From: Melanocharis versteri
Taxonomy: Eukaryota > Chordata > Aves > Passeriformes > Melanocharitidae
DNA: 64,000 nt
NCBI GenBank assembly: GCA_013397845.1
Contig: VZTG01009171.1
Span: 248,001 to 312,000, forward strand
Direction of reading: 5' to 3'
Shown: positions 26,701 through 38,700 of the stretch, one piece after another
How positions within the stretch are numbered: position 1 is the first letter of the stretch
How the letters are laid out: every line of letters begins with the position of its first letter
Translations under genes and position numbers: made by a program
Notes under the pieces: model-generated
The model's input: the letters and a program-made list of their open reading frames with translations, nothing else
Databases searched by the model: none
What the model was told of the DNA's origin: nothing

Positions 26701-29700
26701 CAGTGCATACATTTCCAAGATGTAAGACCTAGAGATTATGCTGAGGCTTAGGACCAGATTCTGATAGCCTCATATACCTGGAAAAATAAGCCAAGAGTAT
26801 TTTCATAATAAATCAGAGCTTTTGCAAGAGAAGTTCAAAGTTAGTAGATCATTACCAAAATCTGGGCCAAAATGAATGTTTTACTCAAAAACAACTAATC
26901 ATTCTTAAAATATAAATTAATATTGAACAAAACCCCTTGAAATTCCTTTGATCTTTTTGTCATAAAAATGAAAAAGCATACTGAATTCAAGTTAGTGAAT
27001 AATATTTCATTAGAAGTAGCTTTGTAAAATATTGGGCAACATCTTGCTTGCAAAATCAAAGAATACACATTTTTAGCTTGTGTGTTAAACATTTCAGCAG
27101 AAATCCTCTCAGCTGTTTTCATCATTCTTATTGTCATTGTTTATTACTACTAAACAAACATGAACAATTGCACCATGGACCCAATAGCCCCAACACTGAC
27201 TTTCTACACTGATCAGACAGACTTCCAAGGAAAAATTTCTATTTAGGACTTAGAGAAAAAACTGGGGAGAGTGAATTTCCTCTTTTAGTATTTTTTTGGT
27301 TCCTTAATTGTAAAAGAAAACAACAAAAAACCCGACACTTTCAGTGAATTAGAAATGATACATGATTGAATAGAAATTGTTTTATCTTAGTGGCTGAAGG
27401 GCATATAAGCAGCTCCTGTAAACGTCAGTCAAGTTTTCCATATTCATTATGGAAAATTTGCCTATATTTAGTGTACTCCACAAGAACTGATATTCTAACA
27501 TCTAATTCAATTTGCTTCTCAATAAGCACTAAGCAGGCATTCCACTTTTTCTTACCTTTTTAGATGAAATCTTCATTGTTGTTATAGGAGAATTACTCTG
27601 AAAGACAAAGTTACAAACCATTGTCAAGAACTCTGTCCCAACATTAAAATTTAGAAGTCACTAAAATCTAAATAATATCTAAGAAAACTATATGGTTTTG
27701 TATCCTGGAAAGGGACCACTCCTTCCTACTAAGTATTGCTATTTTCAGAACTAAACAAATAACATATAAACAATTAATGTCTCACAAAATACATTGTCAA
27801 AACTCAACCACATTTTTTAACACTCACATGTATCTAAAAGGTTTTTGTACACTTATAATTAACCTGCATCTGTGCTATCTTAGCAATACAGGAGCCATTA
27901 CTTTAACTTTGTAAAAGGAAACCATGTGTTTTCTTTGATTGTGATGATAAGGAAAAATCATACAATATCTCATGAATATCTACCACATGATCCAGATAAG
28001 AACACGACGTATTTTTCCTACAAATTATCTACAGTGCATACAGTCTGGTTACCATGACACATATAAATTCAGCTTATCAAAGGCTAGAGTGTTTTAAATG
28101 GCATGAGTGTTCTTGAACGTTTGTTTCTCAGAGACAGTACTGTACACTACTGTGTGTCATCATGGCAGTCTATTAATGTCTGTGTCCAAATCAAATATTA
28201 AAGACCTGGAAAAGGAATTGTTACATTCCTTGCCTTAAGTCATTATGTTCATCCAAACAAGTGATAAAATTGATGGTAATAAAAATGTTCAGCATTTTTT
28301 TAAGATTCAGCATTTGCTCAGTCACAAAGGAAAGCCATAACAGTGGGCTAAGATTAATTGCAGTGGACTGCAACACAGCAGGGAGGTCAGGACTAGAAAA
28401 TCTGGCTGCGAATCATGTGAATTGGCAAAGGTTTGGAGAAGTTTAGAGCTGCTTCATGAACTGTCTGGAGACTCAAAGTCAAATATAATATTGGATCTGA
28501 TGCCACATTCTCCTTTCTGTGTTTATATTCTGGAAGAGGATCTCTTCTTTGCTACCCTTGATATTAACTAGCACAGGGCCCATGATCTCATCCCTGCTCT
28601 TTTGGAGAGACTCATCTAAACACCATGATGCCACACAGATTGTAACAGCAGAGGATACAATAGCATGATTTTTAGGGTTTAGGATAAAAAGGTCTGTGCA
28701 TAGAGGCCCAGAAACTAGGTTTAGGCTGAGGATGCCTCTCAGCCCATCTATCTTCATGCTGTATCAATGTTTCAGTAAATGAAATTAGCAATACCTTGGT
28801 GAAGAGTATGTCTTAAGTAATATCAATCACATATATCTTTTTTAGTGGGAAGTCTTCAGCAAAAGCCTAGAAAGACTAACTATGCCTTTATGAATGCTAA
28901 CACAGAGTGTATTCTTTTTCTTAGAGAAACTGTTAATGCTGCCTCACTAAAGAAGCTTAAATTTTCCTTTTTGTATTCTGTCACTGAAATAGAGAAAAGG
29001 CCATGACAAAATACTTAACTAAGTTTATAGGTGCATACTACCATTTGCCCTGAGACTACTGTTTAATGAATAGCCCATTCAAATATTTGAAAGGGATTTT
29101 TCAGCACGAGGGCGAACATTTTCTTTAGGTTATTACAAGCTGTTACATGCCAGAGTGATTGACAGAGGCTATTTCTTTATCTCCCTGTAGTTTTTGTGTT
29201 TCTTTTCAGCTTATGTTGTGTTAAACTTGTAGCTTTCTTGACTCCAGAGGCATGTGACTTTGAAGAATAGCAGTTAAGCAAAAACAACATTAATTTGATT
29301 TCATTTTGCAACTGAGAACCAGGAAGACTTTCAGATAATCAAAGTACAAAAATCTTAAATTCCAGCCATACATAGCAACAGTCTCTATAAGTGATGCCAG
29401 TGATAAAAGTCTCCTGGAAGCCATTATAACAGAACCTCCTAAAAATGTGATTATCAAAATCCTTCTAGCCAGTATATCAACATAAAAAATGGGCAACTGA
29501 AATACAGGAGAAGAACAGGACTTCAGCTACCTATAGCCTTCATAACAGCCAATATTTTGTAATCCTCTTTGTGTGGTTATCAAACTGACAGCATGCACAT
29601 TTACTTGATCTTTTATCAAATCACAGCTGCCCTTGCTGAAGTCTGTTAGAACAAAGTGTTTGTGTGAACATACACACTGGAAAAACAAAAGAAGGAGAAA

Positions 29701-32700
29701 AACAAACCTGAAAAACCTCCAGCTCTTCTAAAATGAGTTCTCCACTTGCAGAGAAGTTGGTGGGTAGGACAACAACTTTTTGTACAGTTCCTTGATCTGG
29801 AATAGGTGAGAACAAATGAGACCATATGACACAGAGAGAAAGAAATAAAAAAGCAGATTAACCTTCATTAATTATACAAGGAAACCATCAAAGCAAGCAC
29901 TATAACATAGAGAAAGGTAAGAAATGTTCAGTAATTTCTAGGGTTTGGAGTCAGCAAGAATGATGAGATGATTCCTTATACAGGAATACTAATACAGTAT
30001 TATTCTCATATATGAACATAAGTCATGATAAAATTTGAGTTACTGCCATTATTGTTACCATTCTCTAAAAAAAGATCAATCAAATTCAGTATATCTGTAG
30101 TAGTTGCTGTACACACAGAGGCAGAATCTATCCTTGTGATCTTAAAGTAAAACACAATATAAACAGGTAAAAGGAAGCTACTCCAGGATGTAATACATAT
30201 TCATATCCAATAATAATGCTATGATAACTGATGACATGGCAGGCAAATTTTCCAAAGAATAACTCTATCCACACATAAACACAGTAAGATGAAAGCTTTT
30301 TTTATATAAAATTCAAACAATAATCAAGTCCATTATATATTGGTAGGAGTTAATATTTTTCTCTTTAAGGTAAAAAGAAAAAGCAAGGTAAAGATATTTT
30401 AGCTATTATATCATGGTGTCCCTCTCAAAATACAGTTAGAAGCCTCACAAATCCACTCAGAACAAAGGAGTAAGAAGTAGGAATATGTGGCAATGACAGT
30501 GTTTTTGCAGGGTAGATGTGATGAGTGAGACCAAAGGGAAATTTGTGATTAGTTTTCCAAATTTCTTATGTGGAAAGAATATGTGAGATGAAGGGGTCCA
30601 TCTGTGAAGGCTCTTAAAGGCTGAGACAGCCACTGAAGTATTTCTGATGTGGCAGAAAAGGCAGACTGTGGGATAATCACAAGAACAAGCATTTTAACTT
30701 GGAGAAAGCACACAGAACTCCTCTTACCTGAAAGACCTAGAAATTAGAAGGAGTAGAATAAATCTATTTGCTCAATACTGATTCTGAGGAATGGGAACAC
30801 AGAGTACAGATTCTGTTCAGCCTTCAAAAGTTTTAAGAGCAATGTAGAGTTGTGCAGTTGGTAGAACATTAGTATAGCACAATATAGGCAAGTATCTACA
30901 TGTATTTTTATGAATTTGATACCAAGGAAAGGAAATTTCAGCTTGCTTTCTGGCAATTCATAATGAAGAAAATGTAAGCTGAAAAAGTTCAATTTTGTTT
31001 TTGCTTTAAGCTCAGCGACTAAATTCTATAGCAAGAGCTGCAGGGTAAGATGATTACTGTAAGTAATTTACATCTCCTTATTTCACTCGAGGAAGCCAGA
31101 TACTACTACTACTATTACTACTACTACTACTATTACTACTACTACTACTACTACTACTACTTGTTGTTGTTATTATTTTTTTAAAGGATTTAAAGCCAAA
31201 ATATTGATATTTAATGACTTGACTGTACACAGAGAGCACATTGCAGTATTTTGTCTTTAAAAAAAAGAAGGAAAAGAGAAACTGAAAGCTGACAAGACTT
31301 AAAAATGCGTAGCTATCAATGGTACATGCTCAGGGCACATTAGGCATTAATTTTTCATGAGAATTTTCTACGGAGACATTTATTCTCATGATACAATGGC
31401 ATGATAAAACAGTTCCTTCTGAAGAAACTACTGAAACTAAATCTTGTGATAGCACAGCTGTGGTCTAGCCTGGGTGCCAGTAGTAGCAAAGCTATGAGAA
31501 CCTGAGAGAGATTTACTAACTGCCAGGACCCACTGAAGCGTTAAACTGCTGCAGATGCCTCCCTCAGAGGAAGGGAGAAGGGTGTGTGTGTATTTCTTCT
31601 CCTACTTAAGGGAATAATCTGCTCACACATGTACACAGCTTCAATCCAGTCTACCTCTGCTTCTTTGCATCCTTTTATCAATTCTCTCTCTAACATTAGA
31701 CTCTACCTTACAAAATACTCAGTCAGAAGTGCAGGGAGGAATTGCAGCCTTTTGTGGTTTTTTTTGCAGCTGCCTGCAAAGTGTCAAGTACCTGTAACCC
31801 TGACATACAGGGCACTAAGCATGTTGACAGTGACCTTACCTGCAAAGGAATGTAAGGCTGCTAAGCCTCTGAAGAACCGGTTTATGTCAATGATCCATTA
31901 GCACATGCCACACATTTAAAATTCCTAAATTGTCTTGAGTCCTCAAACATTGCCCCAAACTGAAATCAGAACCTGAGAGGAGATTTTATCCTGGACATTG
32001 GCACAGAAAATACTGATAATGCCTGACGCCAAGTTCTTGTGTCCTAATAACCTTTCCTATTTGTATAGTAGGTTCCTATCTACCTTTTTGTCCCAGCCCA
32101 GAAAAATACACAGAGTGAAGGACTGTTTACGTTGGTATTCATTCCCTTTGACTCAATATTTTACCATTTGCTTTGACTCAGTATTGTACCATGATGGACA
32201 GATCCTTGCAGAAAGGAATGTTCCACTGTTTTAAAGGAGACTTAATACAACATTTAAAACAAGTATTCAAGTAGGCAATAGAAAGATACTGATTAAATAT
32301 AATTGCTTAAAGCAAGGGATTCTAATAGTCTGTATATATATATATCTATATATACACCTATATATGAACACTTCCAATAATACATAACTTATAGTTCTCC
32401 CATTGCTTCTAAAAACGGTCTTGCTACTGTTGCTCAGCCTTAATAAATGAAAAGCAAATATTTGTTCCCAGGCTCCACCTTTTATTTCTTTCTCAGTAGC
32501 ACTGCTGTCTCCACTACAAACACAGATTTGTATCTGTCAAGTCACTTACATGTGTTCACACCAGAAAGCTTACGGTATATTTGAGTTTTGTTGAAAATCT
32601 TATTTGATTATTTCTGCTAATGGCAAAACAGTGAACTAAATTCCCTGGGTCAGAAGAAAGGATGAAGCACTGTGCGCTGCAGGACATTTATGCAAAGCAG

Positions 32701-35700
32701 TGCCTGAGCTGTTTCCGAGTGTATTTCACAATAGATAATATTTTATGATGTAAATCAGGTATAAGAGATCATCAAATAAGTGCAAGTGAAATTTTTTCAA
32801 GTTTAGGTCAAAGTATGAAATTATAAGGTAATCATCTAAAATCTATAAAAATGAACAGCATGGTTTCCTTTGCCATTTACTCGTTCCTTCCAGAAATCCA
32901 CTGGGAAACACTTCTCCATTGTTATGATATCACATAGTCATGAAAAAGCTACTATGTCTCCAGAATACCAATCCGCCACTAGAAATGAAGAGACAGATTT
33001 TTGTTCACCACTTTCCTAATTCTTCACCAGGAGCTGTCTGCAGCCTCACATCAGCTCAGCAGTCTGTGAGTCAAGGGGAGATGGACAAACAAAAGGGGAT
33101 CTCCCTAAAGCTGACAGCACAAGGACAGGAGTGACTCAAAATGCTTTTCCATTTCAAACCTGCTTAACAAATGCAGGTGTTCCAGCTTGGCATGCAAGAC
33201 AATGATACTGAGATCATGTTCCCTCTGAGAGGACTGAGAAACTGGGAACAGCAAGGGAGGAAAGTGCAGGCTAAAAAAAGGTGTAGAATGTATTCAGAAT
33301 GGAAAATAAAGAAGGAAGGCATTCCAATAAATGGAATGGAAGCAGAAGAGGCCAATAATCATCACTATAATTATAATAATATTCCTTGAAATGCAAGGCA
33401 TGATTTAGGACTGATATTAATCAGCTAAGCTTCATCAATACCAGTTAGACTGTGCCTGATTACATTAATTCCTGGTCTGGCTGACCATGCACAATGGAAA
33501 AGGCAAAGCTTAATGAACAGACAAGAAAAATACAGAGATTTTTGGCTGAATCAGATGGTATGAGTTTAAAACTCTTTCTCTGAATTTTGACTAGCTGTTG
33601 TTTCTCCAGTCCTAAGTGAACACTGCAGCTGTCAGTAATGTGAGCCTTAAAGAGAGCTGGGACCCATCTACCCCGAGCCACATTACATGCACAAATCAAA
33701 CCACTAATAAAACCCCCAAATTCTCCACATCATAAAAAAACGACTGCAATGGGCACCAACTTCTACTCTGACATGAGTTTTGAGAGGCTTCCCTCAGTAA
33801 TCCCTACCCCTGATGTGTCTGACACCGCTGGAGACCCTCTAAAAACTTTTTCTCCACGTTCTACCTGTCAGCCTAATGGCAGCTAATTATTTCTGGTCTC
33901 TTATCTGAGTTGAACCTGATGTATACAAATAACCTTACAAAGAAAAAAGGAAGCAAAAGGTTTATAGAATGTTTGAAATCTGTCTGAGAAAATGTTGATG
34001 CTCAGCAGAGCACCTGAGAAGGTGGCAGGTTAGCAGTCAGGGCTGACAGCCACGTTCCCACGCTCTGTGTCTGCTGTAACTCAGAGCTCCCACCACGGCC
34101 ACTAATCTCTCTGTGCTTGGTTCACTCATTTGTCAAATGGGGGTAATTTTTTTCCAGCTCATAATATCTCTGTGAAACTTCATAAAATTCAAGCTGCATC
34201 AAAGAACAAAAAGACAAATACAAATGCTCACACTTGAGGGCAAAGTTTTCATATAGCCCCAGCTCAGTCTATCTTTTGGGACACAGTGTGAGCTTGCTTG
34301 AATAAAAACTGAAGCAGGTGGAGGTACGCCCTGTTAACTTACATGTCATCTTAAAAGTCTGTGAAAAAGATTTGGATGAATAGGTCAACAAAAGGTTATG
34401 AATGACTCAGGCACTATGACCAAGAGGAAGAAGGAAATTGTGTCTGATGGCTGTTGTACCACGGTTGTGCAACATCATCTTCCCAAGCTCAGAGTCACGA
34501 AGCTGCAGCCAGGAAAACTATGGGAGGCAAGCTTGCTCTTTTGACCAGATTATCTCTCTGTTAGAATCTGTAGATCATTTGGCTATTGCATTACTGGAGG
34601 CTACTGTTGTCGGCAAGTGTTAGTTTTCCAAAAAGACAGCCATCATATGACACCGTGAAAATGAATATTAAAAACTTATGCTCTGGAGGCATTTAATGCA
34701 TCCAGACTTCGAAAACAAATGTTTCATCAGAGAAGAAAAGATAATAAGAAACATCAATCAACCTCACGCCACATCAGATGCATGTGGCTGACATTAATCA
34801 TCTCAATAAGCCACACTGAAGTCTGAAGTGCCTTTTTACGACAGTAACTTAGATCTCTTCCCAGAAAAACATATCATATCTTGATAGCTAGGAGCTGAAA
34901 AAAATACCATTGGTGCCCATAGCTGTTTAATGTACCCAAGTTTGACCCAGACATTTAAATATTTTTGTAACATCAAGAGTAATAAAAACCCCATGAATAA
35001 TCTTTTGGTTGTGCAATCTGTGTGTACTTTGACTGAAGGCTTTCGTGCTGCAAGCAGTAGGTGGCACGCTTAATAAATGAATATTAATTTCATGAGTGTG
35101 TTCTCATGGTGTTTTACTGCTGTCTCAAAACTCAGATGGAAAACAATCTACTAAAGGATGAACACAAAACATTGAAAGCTCAGATTCTTTAGATATAACT
35201 GAAACGAGTAAACAAATTACAGTACAACTCTAGGGTGAATCCAAAAAGCTCAGAACTGAGTCCTGGCCCATCATGGAAATGGAATAACTGAAACAGAACT
35301 CTAATCCCAAATTCTTGAACTGAATATGTTATTTCTCATTGCATAGGGAAAAAATACCATCAGCATTGCCCTAGTCAAATATGCAAATGGGTGAATACAT
35401 TCTTTCCAAGTAAATGATCTCTTGGGTTTCTGTTTGGGAAGACAAGGCAGGTAGACAGCACTCTTCTCTTGGAGCACTGCTCTCTACCTGTCCAGACTTG
35501 CTTCTTACTCCAAGACAGCTCATGTCAGACAGGGCTGAAGAGATCCCTCAGGGGAGACCTAACAAATAGCAAGTTTTGTTAAGTGCTTTGGGAGTCTTCT
35601 TGTTGAAAAGCATAGGAAAAACAGGAGATTGTAATCATTTGAAAAGCACGATATGCCACAAGAACAATGTCTGTCCCTGGGATTTATTTCGTTTGCTATG

Positions 35701-38700
35701 CAGGTAAGCAGGGGAGAAAAGCAGCACACTAACTCTGGGTATGGACCAGCCCCTGTGAGCACAGCACTTCTGTCTGGGGGCGCAAAGGAAACGCTGCATT
35801 TGGTTCACACCAAGGTGAAAAAATTACAGAGCTGCCTATAGCCTCCTGTGCCATGGCTACATGATGAAAACCACTGGGGTCGTCGGAGCTCTGTATTTCT
35901 GTTATTGCTCACTTGCATTCAGGAACTGATTTATTACTAAGGCTATAGAGGAGGAAGAGAGGAAAAGCTAAACATTTTGTGTGCTTTGCATCTGGCAAGA
36001 CATAAAACACTCCGATTTCAAGCATGAGACAGGTCACTGACAGTGACAGACATGGCTGGCAACATCTCAGTTCAGCAGCAGTAACTCATCATTTGAGCTG
36101 AGTGTAATTGTCACCAGGTGTCAAGTCCCATTGTCTCCGGCTGTGGGGCTCCAGGCTCCCAAGGAAATTATCACATGAAATTCTCCTATACAATGTGGTT
36201 TTTGCATTTGCTGGGATGAACTGACACCAAAGCAAATCTCCTCTGCATTCCTTTTGACACTTAATATCTCTATCAAATTCTCCTGAGTCTCACAGAAAGC
36301 AGAGAATAAAGAAAACAAGTTTCTCCTCTCAGTGGCTGAAACTTGATCACTTTTATTTGAAAGGGCTGAGAAATGCAGTAACTTACATTGCACCAATTTC
36401 TTCTGAGGAAGACCTTGGAAGGTATTAATGTCCTGTGCCCTGCTCAGGAAGAATAATGCCTGCCCTCCAACTCAGTAGAAAGCAGAAAATGATCCTTGTC
36501 TCCAGTGTAATGCAGAAGATAAAGCAATGAATACAAAGTATCAAGAGCTGCACTTTTTGTATCTGATCTATAATGGGTCCTGTGCTGATACACAGAAGAG
36601 GATTAACATAAGAATAACCTGAGGTATGTTTATGTTTTTAACAGCTCACATGTGTGTGTATGAGGCCACACTAATCACCTAAAAACAGCCAGATGGTCAT
36701 CAAAGGATAAAATTTAATTACCTATATTTATCTCTTGAAGAATTATTAAAATGCTAACTATCAAATTGTGATTTCAAGCACACTTGAGCTTTTCAATAGT
36801 TTTCCAGCTTTAACTATCACTGCTACATTAACAATCCTATGTGGATTGGGAACTTATGTCTCGATCTTTTCCACTAAGCTTTAGTTGAATTTGCCTCTAA
36901 ATAACATTAGATGCTTATAGAGCATTTCAAAACAATGGCACCACTATATTTTGGGGGAAAAAAAAAAAAAGTTCATTTGAAAGATCTGTACTAGCCTACC
37001 AATCTATTACTTCGAGTAAACACAATGATTTGTCAAGGAATAGAACAAACAGTAAAGTAAAACTTCCCTTTTACTAAGTTTTCTTGTGGAATTGTATAGC
37101 ATGAGTAGGGACACTATCTTTAACACTTCTGATATTTCCATAGTAGAAAAAGACTTTTCTTTACTTCTGCAGGAAAAAAGAAAAATGATCCTAACAGGTC
37201 ACAGTCAAGAACTGTATCTGCGTTAATTAAACTAAACAGAAAATGTGGTTTTATGTTAGTGGGTGGTGCAAGAGAAAGGGCAGGGAGGACCCACCTTGTA
37301 GAAAGCCCTGTCCCAATTAGGTTAATTTAATAGTTTCCGATAGCCCTGCAAACAGGAGATATTCAAGAATACCTTAAAACTAATTTATCAACTTCCAACC
37401 GAGGAAACAAAAATACCCAGATCAAAAACTAAAGAAATTCCTTATATAATTCATTACCCTGACTATGCCTTATCATATACTAAGCATTCACTCCACAACA
37501 GATGGAGACTTGGTAAAGGTTTGGTGGAAAAACATGCTCTCATAGAACCGCTTAGGTTGGGAAAGACCTGAAGGATCACCAGCTGGGACCAGGTGCCAGC
37601 TGGATGTAACTCCATTCACCATCACTCTCTGGCCCAGCCATCCAGCCAGTTTTATACCCAGTGAAGCTGTCCAGGCCATGATCAGCCAGTTTCTCCAGGA
37701 GAACGCTGTGGGAAATGGTGTCAAAGGCTTTACTAAAGTCCAGGTAGACAGCACCCAGAGCTTCTCCCTCATCCACTACATGGATCACCTGGTCACAGAA
37801 GGAGCTCAGGTTGGTCAAGCAGGACCTGCCTTTCACAAACCCATGCTGGCTGGGTCTGATCCCCTGGTTGTCCTGCATGTGCCATGTGATGGCACTCAAG
37901 ATGATCTGCTCCACAACCTTCTGCAGCCCTGAGGTCTGACTGGCAGGTCTGCAGTTCCCCACATCCTCCTTGTGGCCCTTCTTGTGGATGTGCATCACAT
38001 TCGATAACTTCCACTCAGCTGGCTCCTCCCCAGTTAGCCAGGACTGCTGCTAAATGATGGAAAGTGGCTTGTGGAGCCCTCTGCCAGCTCCCTCAGTACC
38101 CTTGGGTGGACCCCATCCAGCCCCAAGGACTCGTTCAGGCTTCATTCTGCTCCTTATTCCCGTCTTCCAGCGCAGGGGCTGGGAACCTGCAGAACTGGTC
38201 TTGCTACTAAAGACCGAGGCAAAGAAGGCATTTAGTACTTCAGCCTTTTCACTGTTTCCGCCTGTATCCAGTAAAGGATGGAAATTCTCCTTAGCTCTCT
38301 TTTTGCTGCTAATGTATTTATAGAAACATTTTTATTGCCTTTTACAGCAGTAACCAGACTGAGTTCTTGCTGGGCTTTAGCCCTTCTAATTTTCTCTATC
38401 CATAACCTCACATGAATGGTTTTGTTTTCCTTTCCAGAACTGCAGAAACCTGTGGCCTGTAGAAGACATCTGGAGCAGTCCCACACTCAAAGCAAGTGGT
38501 ATTAGAGCAGGCTGCTCAACGCTGTGTCAGTTGTATTTTGAATTTTTTGAGTCTCTGAAGATGGAGAATTCATAACCTCTCTCGGTCCTTTTTCCACTGT
38601 TTGATCACATTGATGGCAAAAACTTTTTCCTTTATATCTAATAGCAATGCCCCACATTGCAACTTGTGTGAAATCCCTCACCTTGGCACAGAGCACCTTG

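Noticed and set aside
37488..37932. Additional frames over the CR1 element
   Set aside because: Shadow and frameshifted readings of the same dead reverse transcriptase fragment.
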